A model generated the notes under the pieces. That model saw only the letters and a list, made by a program, of their open reading frames with translations. It did not search any database and had not been told where the DNA came from. Shown here in pieces: positions 12,601 to 24,853 of a stretch of DNA of 64,000 nt. Each line of letters begins with the position of its first letter. The first letter of the stretch is position 1. The translations under genes and the position numbers were made by a program. This stretch comes from Ilex aquifolium (lineage: Eukaryota; Streptophyta; Magnoliopsida; Aquifoliales; Aquifoliaceae), in NCBI GenBank assembly GCA_951799425.1, contig OX637402.1:28922492-28986491 (forward strand), in the 5' to 3' direction.

Positions 12601-15600
12601 GGCTAAAGAGATGACATTTCAAGCAGCATTTCCTGCCCTCCTCTGTGGAGAAGCCCAGGATTCAGGTTCTCCTAGGGACATGGAGTGGAGGTGGCTAGTG
12701 ACTAAATTGGGTTGGAAAAAATAACAAGTACGAAAATTGAAGTAAATAGGTAGATAAAGGGGCTAAGACCATCTCCAATAGAAACTCAAATCCTTACCCA
12801 AATTTGAGTAAAAAAAATGGTAAAAAGCTTGATTTGGTATTGACCTCTCTAATAGAGAAACCCAAATTTAAATAAGGACAAACCCAAATTTAAAAGAGGG
12901 TAAAATATGCCCATTGGATCTTTAAAGGGAGTGAAATCTCACCATTAAAGATTTGGGTATGGGTTTGAGTCTCCCTTAATTTGAAGAAAAAAATGATCCT
13001 CCTTTCATTTGATATGGAAAATAGGTCTAGTATTGGACAAAGTTTTTAAGAGTTGTTTACCCAAATTTAAATTTGGGTTTAACAAAGGGTAAGGATTGAA
13101 GATGCTTTAACACTTATGTGTTTGGTCTAGTTGTCTTCTACTTGTAATCTTCCAACCGGATCATGTGGATGACTGTTAAAGTCACACATGTTTTGTAAAG
13201 TATCATATTTTTTTTTGTTGCATAAATGCTACAAGTCAAAATTTCATCACTCATGTCAAACTTTTCTATTTTCATTCATCATTAAGTGTTTGTGCTTTTT
13301 GGCTCAAGTGGTTAAACTAATATAATTTGGAATTTCAGGAGGGCTAGAATGGCAAAGGAGGTTGCAGAGTTGAAGGAAGAATCACAGATTTTAAAGCAAA
13401 GAAATTTAAGGTCAGGAAAATTTGTTTCCGATTTTACTTGAGAGGATGTTCCCTTTTTTTTCCTTTAATAATCACTCATTGTTTTGCCTCAACATGTTTG
13501 CATGGCTATCATTAGCACTTATCTTTATACATACTCTGCAGTGATTGCCCTCAGAAAATGTCTCCCGGTGCAAGAAATTCAAGGCTTTTTGCACTTGAAA
13601 ACATGCTTGCTACTTCATCCAGCACTCTTGTTTCCATGGCATCACAGTTGTCAGAAGCAGAAGAGCATGAGCGGGCCTTTAGTGGCAGAGGACGTTGGAA
13701 TCAAGTTCGGTCTCTTGCTGAAGCAAAAAATATCATGAACTATCTATTTAACTTAGCCTCCTCCTCCAGGTAATTATTGCTTTTGGAGTTAAAAGACCTG
13801 TCAACAAAAGGAAGGCGCCCTTGTTGTTGCTTACCAACTTTTTGTTGTTTATAATTTGGTTTTCCCCCGTTTTCTAAAGATGCCAGCTACGGGATAGAGA
13901 AGTTGACTGTAGAGAGAAGGATTCTGAAATAAGAGACCTGAAGGAAAAAGTATTCAATTTAGTTAGACAGCTGGAAATGCAGAAGGCTGAACTTATTCGT
14001 CAGGAGAAGTTGAAGGTTAGTACATTTTGTGTCACACCTTGCTTTATTCCATCCATATTGTAGCAAATAATAATCAATAGATTTTAAAATTACTTCAATT
14101 CACTTCTTTCATAAGTTAAATTTATCAAAAAATCCCGTGGTTTGCTGCTGCTACAAATATTTGCTCTCTTTGAAATTATGATTTGAGATACCACGTGAAT
14201 TGCTATGTATGTTCTTGTGCATACATATGCTGCCTCCCAATGGTGGCCTTCACACCTTTGAGTCTTCCCTTTTCTCATCTGGTATCTTTTTCTGGTTTTC
14301 TGAGGGGTGTGAGATTGACTTTTTCCAAGCAGGCTGAGGAGGGGGCTTCCTCATCCGACCCTACTTGTTTGCTTAGGGGTGTCTGCATGTACATAAAGCA
14401 GATGCAAATGCAATGACATTGTTCACTCTTATTACAAGTATCTAAAAAAAAAAAGTGGCCAACTGTATGTTGCCTCCACTACTGCTGGGTCTAGGGGGTG
14501 AGATGCTCCATTAGTTATTTATTCATGGCTTTTTGGCAATCCTTTTTAAAATGAATATTATCATGTGTGCAGAAGTTGACCCCAACGAAGCACTCCAAGG
14601 AAAAGACACAAAACTCTGAAGCTTATATGGTGAACAATGAGGATGGACATGTGTATGATCTGCGACACAAGGTAGTTCACGCCTTACAGGTGCACATACA
14701 ACTATCACATTACAGTGAGGTACTTTTCATCTTCTTTGGTAAATATTAGGAAATGTGGATTTACCTAATTTGACTCCAGGGATCCCGGAACTCCATAGTT
14801 TACAATGGAGGGAGTAATGTTGAGATATTGGAAGACATGGATACAGCCGAATCAGAGCATTCTGACCTGAATGAAGCTGACGATGACTGTGAATGGGAAC
14901 ATTCTGAAGTTGAAGCAGCTGATGATGATGGTGATTGGGTAACTCCACTAAAGGAGAGAAAAAGGCGCCAAGCTAAGAAAAAGAACTCCACCATTGAAAA
15001 CCATTCAGGTACAGGATCCAATCCAGTCAATATCAGTGATATGGAGACTTCAGGCGAGGCAGACAGCGCTGTTACATGGAAAACTGCATCTGGAATTTGC
15101 TGCTCATGCAGCAAACAATCTTCATGCAAGACAAGGAAATGCGAATGTCGAGCTGCAGAGGGCTGTTGTGGGATGTCTTGTGGCTGTGAACCAACTAGAT
15201 GCAGCAATAGAAATGCAGCTTCTACCAACGAGTTGGGTGGCTTGCAGCCATTGGAACTGGCTGAAGGCACTGGTAATTTTTCAGGCACCGATCAAACAGA
15301 TAGGAGCCATATTCTTGCTTCTCATGGGGCAATGCTACTTGAGAGTGCACTTTCCGAGAAGCCTGCTGGGACAAATGATGAGAGCGGGGCTAGAAGAAAG
15401 CCTTTGTCTGACATTGGAAATACACTGGTATGCTTTGTTTCCCACTACATGTCTACTGTCCCTCTGTAAGTTTGTTTCAAGAGTTCACTTTATATGATGC
15501 CTTTTTGCGTTCCATGTGCAAATTATTTCTGAGCCTTCATTTGGTCGCGGGGTTTCTATTAACCGTGGCAATGTATAAATCTCTACTTAGCTTCATTTTA

Positions 15601-16007
15601 CACAGCATATTCTCTCCCCACACTAACGAGATATTTTACTCCCACAGGGAAAATCGAATGTGCCAAAGCCTAATCAGAGGAAAAAATGGCGGAAGTCAGT
15701 TATTCAGCTAGTTCCCGCTGCCCCACCACCTTCTCAGACAGAAATCGTTCCTGTGGCCCCACCTTCCTCTCAGACAGAAAACACTGAGGGGCCAAAGAAA
15801 CCAGAGAGCAGCACCATTGAAGCCAACATCCCATTGAAATTGCCTAGAGCAATGCGATCTGCATTCTCGAGTACCAATCCATTGAAAGAAAGGAACTCTA
15901 ACCAGCCCAATGATTCTACTGTTCACAAGGAATCTGGTGCTCCAGCTCCCAGAAGTCCTCAGCGTCATGAAAGAACGACAGATGAGAAAGAAAACCATGG
16001 CCTTTAA
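619..16007 (+). CDS. KIN4C: Kinesin-like protein KIN-4C (chromokinesin/FRA1 family), 26 exons, 5' exon(s) missing
   Basis: Plus-end microtubule motor of the kinesin-4 family. Exons: 619-765, 905-1057, 1150-1403, 3470-3648, 3902-4026, 5754-5790, 5917-6008, 6086-6202, 6283-6396, 6505-6588, 6673-6859, 7180-7280, 8094-8192, 8278-8391, 8457-8573, 8661-8741, 10734-10805, 10890-10983, 11069-11097, 11310-11395, 13339-13410, 13542-13769, 13880-14015, 14573-14689 (or 14671), 14780-15427, 15648-16007. They sum to 3843 nt, an open frame of 1280 residues. Motor motifs are the P-loop [10 protein letters not shown] (905), switch I NMNSQSSRSHAIF across the 1403/3470 junction, and switch II DLAGSE (about 3590). 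Long charged coiled-coil exons follow (6086-14689). The C-terminal Cys-rich CXC block (about 15099-15215, [11 protein letters not shown]...CGCEP) is typical of KIF4/KIN-4. The first roughly 40 residues lie upstream of the window. No disabling mutation was seen. Confidence 0.93.
1404..3469 (+). other. Long intron (2.07 kb) between the switch I halves of KIN-4C
   Basis: GT donor after ...CAATCAAG and acceptor TTTAG before TCGTTCGCAT. The splice rejoins the Ser-Ser-Arg-Ser-His switch I motif. I see AT-rich unique-looking sequence and no repeat or ORF worth naming. Confidence 0.85.
4021..4032 (+). other. Non-canonical GC donor of KIN-4C intron (4027-5753)
   Basis: The exon coding ...SKLTRLLQ ends CTGTTACAG at 4026 and is followed by GCATGG, not GT. 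The next exon starts at 5754 after TTTTTATAG and continues [12 protein letters not shown], which is the expected family order. No GT near 4026 keeps the frame. A GC-AG intron is therefore the simplest reading; a sequencing error or a T-to-C mutation of the donor is the alternative. Confidence 0.75.
4482..4592 (-). mobile_element. tRNA-derived SINE in a KIN-4C intron
   Basis: Read on the minus strand, the stretch begins near 4588 with TTGGTCTAATGG, which fits a pol III A box. About 45 bases later it has GGTTCAAGTCC, a B box, and it ends in an A run (the T run at 4482-4491 on the plus strand). A tRNA-like head with an A tail is the layout of plant tRNA-derived SINEs. No cloverleaf with a proper acceptor stem is seen, so it is not a functional tRNA gene. 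Target duplications were not found. Confidence 0.6.
4593..4755 (+). repeat. Dispersed repeat, copy 1 (partner at 47515-47690)
   Basis: Shares ordered wording with 47515-47690: TAATTTATTGAC..TAATT, ATTATAATCATT, GTTGGAACTT or a close variant, ATCCAACAG, then AGATTTTTAGGT and CAATAATATTAC or a close variant near the end. The copies are clearly diverged. No terminal inverted repeats were recognised and the class is unknown. It directly abuts the SINE. Confidence 0.5.
8742..10733 (+). other. Long intron (2.0 kb) of KIN-4C
   Basis: Canonical GT (AGGTATAT) and AG (CAACAG) ends join two coiled-coil exons. The interior is AT-rich with short T runs. I recognise no repeat family or gene in it. Confidence 0.8.
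12168..12511 (+). mobile_element. TRIM (miniature LTR retrotransposon), both LTRs present
   Basis: Two similar blocks lie in direct orientation: 12168-12276 (starts TGTTAAGAGTG, ends GATGCTCTAACA) and about 12399-12511 (starts AGTTACGAGTG, ends GATGCTCTAACA). Both contain TTGTATC.CA.AT.GACTAATTAGGA and a late CTATTGCCAATT-like segment. Between them are only about 120 bp, starting TGCTATCAGAAC, a decayed form of the methionine-tRNA primer site TGGTATCAGAGC. Flanks ATAAA and ATAAC look like a 5-bp target duplication with one change. No coding capacity, as expected of a TRIM. It lies in the KIN-4C intron 11396-13338. Confidence 0.72.
12761..13112 (+). mobile_element. MITE-like element in a KIN-4C intron
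   Basis: Ends are imperfect inverted repeats. The left reads GGCTAAGACCATCTCCAAT and the right, on the other strand, reads GTGTTAAAGCATCTTCAATC. The interior repeats CCCAAATTTAAA in both orientations. Size (about 350 bp), lack of ORFs and inverted ends fit a MITE. Target duplication is not clear, so the superfamily is left open. Confidence 0.5.
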
Positions 16008-19000
16008 GCTATTGTCCGATAAACCTGCATTGTTGTACAAGGTTTCACGACGAGTGTTGGTATTTATTGCATCTTCCTGATTTTATTTTTTTGGATTGAT
16101 TTCATTGGAATCTCACGTAGGGAAGGTACTATCATGCCTGGTAAGGATATATTGATCCTACATTGTTCAGGTCTCTCTGATCATCCAGCAGGCTGGTAGC
16201 TCGTTTTACTGTAATTTAACGAATCAGAGTTGTCTGTCTGCAGCATTTTGTTTTAATGCTGTTCTGTAGTCCTATGCTTTGATCTAAAACTTCAATGCAA
16301 TTGTTTTTTACTGGATGGTAAGTGTTGGATTTCTGCCAATCACTCTTACTGTGTTGAATATTTACTAGTTCGCGACGATGTTTTGTGAAAAGCCATTAAT
16401 TAGTTTGGGGAAAAAAAAAGGAATTAAAGAACTTACAAGCAAGAAAAGTCATAATAAAAAACAATGCCTCAATATTAATGGAAAAACGACGAGTAACTGT
16501 CAGAGGAGGTAGCGACAACAGGGAGGGTGGTGGTGGTGGGATGGTGGCAATGATGTGTGTAGGGTAGTGGTAGTGCTTATAAAATGGTAGTGATGGTAGT
16601 GATAAAGATAAAAGAATGGGGACTAAATAGTTAAAGAAAAGGTTAAATTTTTTAAAAAAATACTATTTTCTCATTTCATTCGTCAATAGTTTGAATTTCA
16701 TTTGTCATTTTTGGGTCGGGTCTCGTCTTGATGTCCATTAAATAAATTTCTAATTTCTTTGTACTTGGACTTGGTCTAATGTTTTCCAGCTCAGTTAATT
16801 GAAATAAATTGCAACTTGGCATAAGATTGCTCATGAAATTCTCTATTGAAGCTCCAAAACATGTTCATCGTGTTGTGAATTCAACTCGAACCTGTTACAT
16901 ATATTATAAAATAATCAAATTAGGGACGAGAGACTTTGAGAAGGCTTCCCTCCCTAAATGCTAAATTACTAGAGTTTTGAAATATTTAATTAACTAACTC
17001 CAATTAAAACATTACATGTGTCCTTTGTAATCACTCTCACATTTTTTTTAAACTATTTTAAAATTTAAACTTTCAATCATCTTTTTTAATTATTTAAAAT
17101 ATAAATAAAATATCATTTTAACACTAATATGAATTGTCCAGTGATGAATAGTTCCGGAGGGTTTGATTGTAAAATTATGATAAAAAAAAGTTAATAAATT
17201 CTGTGTATACCACGGAATATCCGTTAATATATATCTATATTTCTATCCGAGGATGCCACAAAATAATATTAGTAATAAAGAAAGGGAAATAAATAAGATA
17301 ATGATGTATTCCACATTGTTGGACTCATACATTGTCCCCATCAAACTATCACCTGCCATGTGCACCACTGCTAGTCAATGAAAGGAATCAATCATTCCCA
17401 TCAATGATTATAGGAAGAAGCTGATAAGAATTACTTGTCCATTCATTGTTCTAGGGAGATTTCAATTTTAATATATTTAATTAATAAAATAAATATATGG
17501 ACCTTCCATTTGGTGGAAGACTGGAAAGCCCACCAACATGCTTTTGTCCTTATCTTGGCTTTCGTTCTCATCAAGTGGCTGATGAAATCAAACCCCACCA
17601 GCCCCAATATTATAGAAATTAGGTCAAAGATCTTCGCTCTTTCGGGAAATTCTATGGTACCAAAAAAGTTTATTGTCGGTTACTACTTTTTATGGGTAAA
17701 GTTATAATTTTGAAAAGAGAAATTAGGTCATGATCGATCACCGACACCCATGATCCATCATGAAAATCTCAATATCAATCTTAATCTTCCATGATCGATC
17801 ATATATTTTAAAATTATAACTTACACCTCAAAAAATTTTCTATGATCTTGTACAAATATAATTAAGAATCGTCTTAATCATATATTTCTTTAAACTCATA
17901 ATTGCTATATAAATTTATTTGTATACAAATAGGGGTATCATTATGATCTGCACGTCTCTTGCAAAACTTAAAAGAACTTTCATCAAAATTATCCCCCACC
18001 AGCTTTTAAATGTGCGTGCTTAATCGAAATCATCCCCATCAAGTTTCTTTACTCATGGAGGGTTGCGATTCAAATTCTAGATTCATAACATCATTCGTGA
18101 ATTGTGTTCACCGAGTTTATCAAAACTTAAGAGTAATAATCTCGAGAGCTTTTATTTTAACAATTTCCATGTTTGTTGCTATGCAAATGTAGTGTAATGT
18201 GAAAAATATAATGGAAAATGATTGATGTTAAGCTTAGTAATTTTTTTTTTAGATGGGCTGTATTTGTTTCTTTATAGTCTTGTCGGCATAAGAATAATAA
18301 TAATCACATCTTCTATGTTGTACAATGGAATGTTACAAGAAACTTACGTCGCCCACTTTGTTTGAACTTTTGAGTCAAAGGTAAGATTAGTAATGCAGCC
18401 ATGCACCTGAGTAAATAAGATGGCTTTGGTTCATCATACAAAGAACTTAATACACATCATTGTGAAAGAGACTAAAGCCTATTGTCATCCAAGAGTAAAA
18501 TCAAGAGCGTCTGATTTGTTAAGCCATTCTTTTTGTTTATTTTGTACATTTTTTCCCAAGTTAATCTACAAATGAAGTACCGAGTCTTCAAACTTCCTTA
18601 TAATTATCTAATTAAATTTCTGGTCACCTACCGACTTACGAAAGGATTAAAGATGATAACACCTAAGACACAAGAACTCATCGTGACAAAAATTAAAGAT
18701 CGAAATTTTTTTTTTATTGTCTCTCGAACGTGGTAATTGTAATCATACTCTAAATAAAATTTGAACTAATAACTTGGTATGTTTAAATCACAGTTTAATT
18801 TTATTGATACTAATTAACAATCACTCCGTGCGATGTACAAAAATTTGAAATCTCTTGGCACTCTACCTTTGGCCCCCACTCCCTACCCTTATCCCCACCC
18901 TTGCGATATTTCACAAAAGTATTTTTTTCTATCTCTTGAAATTTTTTTTTGAGAAATATGAATGGGTGATTAAAGAGAAAATAGGAGTAAAATTAAAAAT

Positions 19001-19200
19001 GAGAGTTTTTAGGAGTTGTTGATTTAAAATTAAATTTAAAGAGGAGGTATAAAGTGAAAATTTAAAATTTTTCAGAGTACAAAGTATAATTCGGCCCATT
19101 TAAATTTTAAAAATAAAGAAAAATGAGAGAAAAGTCCATTGGGGTACCCAAATTGGAATTACCCACCAAGTGGCGAAATTACTTGCACCACCCAAATGGC
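16008..19200. other. Intergenic region downstream of KIN-4C
   Basis: AT-rich sequence with a GGT-rich patch near 16528-16560, homopolymer runs, and a few copies of the palindromic word ATGATCGATCA near 17729-17800. No open frame longer than about 90 codons looks like a gene, and I recognise no element. Confidence 0.6.
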
Positions 19201-19215
19201 TGACCTTTGATATAG

Positions 19216-19274
19216 CCACGTCATCGAATCCAGAAACCCTGGCCCCACTCCCACCGAAAATCCAGAAACCCTAA
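19216..19274 (+). promoter_or_regulatory. Promoter motifs (ACGT element and telo-box) upstream of the 20812 gene
   Basis: CCACGTCA at 19216-19223 is an ACGT-core, bZIP-type site, and AAACCCTAA at 19266-19274 is the plant telo-box found in promoters of housekeeping and cell-growth genes. They lie about 200-450 bp before a CT-rich leader (19590-19625) of the next gene. The role is inferred from position only. Confidence 0.45.
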
Positions 19275-19715
19275 CCTGGCAATCATTTTCCTGATTAGTC
19301 CCTCCCCTATCCAATCAAATCCACACAATTACACAATTACTACATTTATGACACTATTGCCCTTATAGTCAAACAAAGAGAGTCAAGATTCTATTCTGTA
19401 CAAGCATTGGAAGCGAGGATTCCTATATCTTCCCCTGTACCCAATTGCAGACGATAGTAGCTCTTTTTACGTACAATTTTTTTTATTTTTATTCATTGAA
19501 TCTGCTGCTGGTGAATAATTGGAGAAGAGCTAGAGATGGAGTAGAAGAAAGGATCACACAAGGCTTCCGACGTACAAGAAACTCCTTCTCTTCCCTCTCC
19601 CTCAAACACTTTCTCTCTCTCAACGACTTTCTTGAGACCCAGAACTAGGGTTCGAATTTGATGAACACTCCGATTTTAACGAATCGCTGCTAATCTATAG
19701 TTTTGCTTCAAAAAG

Positions 19716-20665
19716 GTATATGAATCTATAACTGAATATATTCTCTCTTTCAATTCGTTTTGCTTTGAATGTTCGGTTAATATTCCAAGTTTGAGAGAGA
19801 AGGCAAGTATCTGTGTTCATTTTGTACATGGATTTGAACATTCAAAGGTTAATCTATGTTTCTGTATGTTATCAAAACCAAGTTTACAAAGATGGAATCT
19901 TTGAATAGTTTGTAGCTTGGTTAGATTGAAAAATGCAACTTCTACAGTTCGATTTTTGGTTCAGTAATCCAGTACTTTTTGGTGTAAATTAGTTAGATCT
20001 TATTATTTCCAACTATGATACATTAATTTGGGTTGAAATTATATCTATTTTTGGCAAACAGGTTTTGTTTATTTATTGAAGACCAGCTAAAAGTTTTGGG
20101 TCAAATTTGGGTTCTTTTGTATTGACCCAAATATAGGTTTTGTCTTAGCTGTCAATTTTTTTTTCTTCATAATTAATATGTCGGTGCACCTTTGGTTGCT
20201 GAAAGAAACTTAGGAGAAATAAAGATCCATTCTCAAGTTCTAAATACAATGTATTTGTCCCAGATTTGGGTTGGTTTCTCTTTATTTAGCTGCCAATATT
20301 AATTTTCTTCACAATGGATATCATGCAACTTGTTTGGTTTCTGAGAAGAAAACTTGGGAGAAGAAAATAAGGTTGAATTTTGGCTGTAGTGACTGGTTTT
20401 TGGTTTCCAGGATCGCAAAAAATAAAATTTCGCGTCAACTGAGTTGTTTGGAGGACTTGTAGGCCCAATTGAAAGGAGAATAGTGTGAAATACTATCAAC
20501 TTGATTTTCTTCAGCAACCAAGCAGACCCTTTTTTTTTTGCTATCCTCATCTCTGTTGTGGGATTGGTTTTGTGATTACTTTTGTTGTTGTTGTTGTTTG
20601 GATCCGTATTTTTTTAATTCTTCAGTCAGGGTGATTAATTTTCTTTTTTTATTTGTTTTCAACAG
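19716..20665 (+). other. Probable 5'-UTR intron of the 20812 gene
   Basis: A CT-rich leader ends CTTCAAAAAG followed by GTATATG at 19716. A pyrimidine-rich acceptor TTTTCAACAG ends at 20665, about 145 bp before the start codon. Leader introns of about 1 kb are common in plant genes. No transcript evidence is available. Confidence 0.45.
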
Positions 20666-20811
20666 GCAGAATCTAGCAATCGAGTCTTTTGTTTCACCTC
20701 TAAACTCTTGGGCCACAAATACATTGTATTTGTCTGCATTTTCTGTTTTGAATCCTAAATCCAGAAATTCAGTTCTGTTGAGGGTGGTACAATTTTTGGG
20801 TGTTGTTAGAG

Positions 20812-23800
20812 ATGGCTGTGGCTTTTACCAATCTGTCTTGGTGGTTGTGGAGTGGAAAGCATCAAGAGGCTAAAATTTCCAGTGGATCTTCTTTAAATAC
20901 TTCACCCGATTCAGGCCTGTGGGAATTGGACAGTGTGAAATTTCCATTGGTTCATAATAGGAATATGACCTCCTCATCTAGACGGGTTAAGCGAAAATGG
21001 CATAGTCGGGAGGAGCGAAAAATTGACAGGGAATATGATGTTGTTTTGGTGCCATCAGATGGTGGATGTGTTTCGGGGTCTGAGTCCGATGATTCAGATT
21101 GGTCGATAGGATGGTTGGAGCCTCATGGCCCTGGTTTCCAGAGTGATGATGATTTAGATGATAGTTTTGCTGTACTGGTTCCTTGCTATGGGCGTGTTCG
21201 TGAGGATCTGGAAGACAATTTAAAGGACAAGTTTTTGGAGAAGGTTGGGAACATCCCTGACATATATGCTGCTGGTAAGAATCAAGTTCAACAAATTTAG
21301 TCCCTTAATTTTACTTATTCAATTTTCAGTTTCCTTTTTGCCATTTCTTTGCTGGTATCAACATTTTGAATCCTGCTGTATACCTATATGAGGACGAATA
21401 AATTCCAGTTAAACTAATAGTTCTGCAGTTAGACATATGCAGCTAATCGAACCAGTAGGTAATCAGATGTAAGGGAGAATCTTAAATGCAGCTTGAACTA
21501 GCACAAGATGCTTTTAGAGGATCAGTGATTCTACTTGAGTGCTAAAATGGAACTATGATTTTCCCTTCTATTATATTAATGTTACCAAAAGTGTATTGTT
21601 TCTCTCGGTAGTAATTATAGCATATAAGATGGGAGAAGTTTCTCTATGCTGCAACCACAGGTTTCAGAAACTTCATGGTCCAACATAAAATCCCTCAGAT
21701 AATCCCTTTTTTGGGAGATCTGGACATCTAGGGATATCTGAATGGTCTTGGTGTTGACTGATTCGTAGTCTTCTCTGGGTGTGTATCCCTGAAACACTCG
21801 AGATCTCAAACCTGTACAAGCTATGATCCCTGTACTCATCTATTGAGTTTTGAGCAGTTTGAATTGTTCCCTAAGCTGACAAAATGCTTTAGGTGTATTT
21901 GAGTCCTAGAGTTATCACTGGCCTTGTTGAATTTTAAGATAGTTTGTTCTGCTCATTTTTAGTTTTAAAAGTATTTTGCTGCAAAACTCATAAAAGAGTT
22001 AAAAGAAATGTGCTGATAGCCGAGCAAACGTGACATTCTTTTTTTCTAGTCTTTTCCTATACCATCTTGGAGTCCTAGCTGATTTTCAGCCCATCTCCCA
22101 CCTTTCTTGAGTTTCTCCCTTCGCTCTTCATGTCCGAGAGACTGAAGAAGAAACTTGTCGCATCAAGTCTGGATAGCAGTATGCTTCATTAGTCATTAAT
22201 CTCTCTGCTTCCACTGTACATCCAATGCAATTTTTAGTGTAGTCCTATAGCTTTTGCTTGAGTACCTGTGTCATTTTTTCCGGATTTATTATGATCAGAT
22301 GTAATCAATAACTTAATTTGGCTTGATGCTTCATGATGTTCAAAACCACTGTAGCAAGAATGCTTGTTTGTTGAAAGTGTCCCTATTGCTTGATATATGG
22401 TGAGAACTGAGTTAAGACACCTTCCTTTCTTCGGAAGGTGAATTGACTTACCTTCACTTTTGCATCAAACACAAGTCTAAAATTGATGGGTTGAGAAAAG
22501 AAATGGAGTGGGAGAAGAGGGTTTTATTAAGAGGTACTCTTTCTCATTGAGTGGGTGGGAAAGGAGATTTTTGAGGTGGTAATAGCCCCATGCAATAAAA
22601 ACCGTAAGACAGATCCTCCAAAGACAGAAATGTCTGAGACATCAATCCTCATAGAGATTGCAAAGCTGTCTTCATGGGTACGCAGGATCTAACACAAATT
22701 ATGGCATCTCAGAAAGCCATTGCTCTGACTCACTCAGCTCTTGGCTCGCTATGGTGCCTACACATATCTATACAAAATTACAAAAACAAGCACTAAAATA
22801 CAAGTACTTCCTTGTGCGTCTAACTAGTTCTAGAACAATAAAAAAGATGTTTTTTGTTTGGTGTTATTTCTGTCCCCTTTACTTTAAAGTTTCTTTATTT
22901 TATTGTATTTTTTATAATTTAATGAAAACTACATTATATTTTTCCCCTTTAATTTTCCCTTCCTTTTGTTGTTTTCCCTCTTTTCCTAGCTAAAACTGCA
23001 TTTTATATTTGTCTAAAATATTTGGCTCTGCAACAAATTAAAAATTCTTTTGGAACAAAAAGTGATACATTCTTTTCCCAAAAGAAATCAGTGGTATCTT
23101 ATTTACACTAATTTGCCTTCACTTGGAGATTATATAATGCTTGCCCTCAAACTCTTCTCTTCGTTTCACTACTCCTGATATGCTTTATTCCGCTTGTCAG
23201 ATTTGGATTCTTATCAACTATCCAAAGGTGTAACCCTCAAGAACAAGATAAAAAAACTAGTTTTCAATGCTTTATTTCCATATTTTTTAGGATTTTATCT
23301 GTTCCACAGTTAAGAAAAAAAGTTTGAAACATTTTAACGACAATCAAACATCAAGTCATCAGTGGAAGTGAGGAATGGAAAGAGAAGAATTCAATCCCTC
23401 AGAATCAACAACTTGGAAATGGATGGGCAGTCTTCCGTTTTTGTCCCCTAAGCCATCTCGTGCAAAGGGAAGATCATTATTATGTTACAGTATAATATAA
23501 ATCTATATTTTGCATATACATGAAAAAAAATAAAAAATAACATACATGGGTGGGGCTATTCTGTTTCAAGTCATGAGGGAGGGTACCTCTAAAAATCTTA
23601 TTTTCTCACCCCACCCCTTCTCACCCCATAAGTGACATTTGTCACCCCATCTTTTTAATGTTTGTATTTCAAACTTATATTTGTTATGTTCAGTGTCTTA
23701 TGCAATTTGTGAACTCTTTACCGTGTATTAGTTTTGGGACATAAAAAAGTACGGTCTAGGACGAAAATGAAATCAAATCATGGAATCATGTGAAATTAGT

Positions 23801-24708
23801 ATTTGAATGTCCTAAACCCCTCCCCCCAAATCAATTGTTCTTCTTCAAATCAATTCTGTCTTTTGGTCACTTTGGATGGATATTTAAACCAAGGGCATTT
23901 TGATCATTTTAAGCATCGCAAGTTACTAGTCAGGTAAAGTTTGGACAAACACATTCATTTCATTGAAAAAGTTTATCCCGAAACTTAAAGGCTGAAGCCC
24001 CTTTGGACCATAACTTGTTATGAAAAAGATGTTGGACAGCAGTGATCAGAAGCCCGATCCAATCGAGAAGTTTGCCCTTGAGATATGATCTGACTGTGGT
24101 TCTTTGTCCTAACAGCCTTGGAACGACTTTACTAATACCTTATCTTTAGTGCCTGCAAATTCTAAGCCAACTAAGAATTAGACTCATTTTTCTGTTCTTA
24201 TCAGCATTACTATCTTTTATGCTTGGAGGATACATATTGTAAACTTGTAGAGTGTGGCCGGTACATAGGAATGGCATTGCATGTGATGGGATCATATGAA
24301 GGATATCCTTCATTCTTGAGGTATTATTGTCACTTAGCCATTGCTGTAGAACATTTTGACACGCCACGCCAATTGATTTGATTGCTTGTTATAGTTTTTT
24401 CATGGTTATTGATAATTTCCTAAAAGTCGATCCTGGTACAAATGTGTGAAGCTAATGATGAGACCATGGAAACTGGGAATAGGCATGTCATTTGTCTATA
24501 TTCACCCTCCTCCTGCTGCTGCTGCTGTTGTGAATGCATCTCTTGTAAATGTATAAATTTGATAGAATGAAGGTAGCAAATTGCCGTTATGTTTTTCTTA
24601 GTTCTGAGAATGGTATACTTTGTTAAGTTGTTTTCTTTGTTTGTAATTTAATGTGCAGAGAGCAGGAATTATATGGAACAATGGCTCACTTCTCTACAAA
24701 ACAGCTGA
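20812..24708 (+). CDS. Conserved small plant protein of unknown function, two exons
   Basis: Exon 1 is 20812-21274 and exon 2 is 24659-24708, giving a 170-residue protein. The first exon encodes MAVAFTNLSWWLWSGKH, a serine-rich stretch, a basic patch (SSRRVKRKWHSREERK, a possible nuclear localisation signal) and then acidic, highly conserved-looking blocks (DVVLVPSDGGCVSGSESDDS, WSIGWLEPHGPGF, SFAVLVPCYGR). Splicing at GCTG|GTAAG to GTGCAG|AGAGC replaces a read-through tail with NYMEQWLTSLQNS and a stop. I recognise the family as one found across plants, but I know no assigned function. No signal peptide or membrane segment. Start chosen as the first ATG giving the family-like N terminus. Confidence 0.8.
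21275..24658 (+). other. 3.4 kb intron before a 16-codon terminal exon
   Basis: Donor GTAAGAATC and acceptor TTTAATGTGCAG. The interior holds AT-rich DNA with no ORF of interest and no recognisable TE ends. A run of control-like CACCCCATC words occurs near 23600-23660. Confidence 0.7.
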
Positions 24709-24805
24709 CATCCAGGAGCGCCTAGAGTTGCTTATTAATCTTTGTCATTCTACTTGTGCTGCTTCTTAGTATACGGGAAGAACTTGTTACTGTAACCAAC
24801 TGGAA

Positions 24806-24853
24806 GAAAAAAAAAGAAAAAAAAAAAAAGAAAAAGAAAAAAAAAAAAGAAAC
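24806..24853 (+). repeat. A-rich simple repeat in the 3' UTR region of the 20812 gene
   Basis: A tract of A runs interrupted by single G residues lies about 100 bp after the stop codon, and a second A18-type run lies at 25037-25056. Either could reflect a poly(A)-signal-rich 3' region or slippage. No repeat family identified. Confidence 0.6.

Noticed and set aside
14800..15288. 162-codon antisense frame
   Set aside because: Shadow of the large KIN-4C exon 14780-15427, whose sense frame carries the Cys-rich motif.
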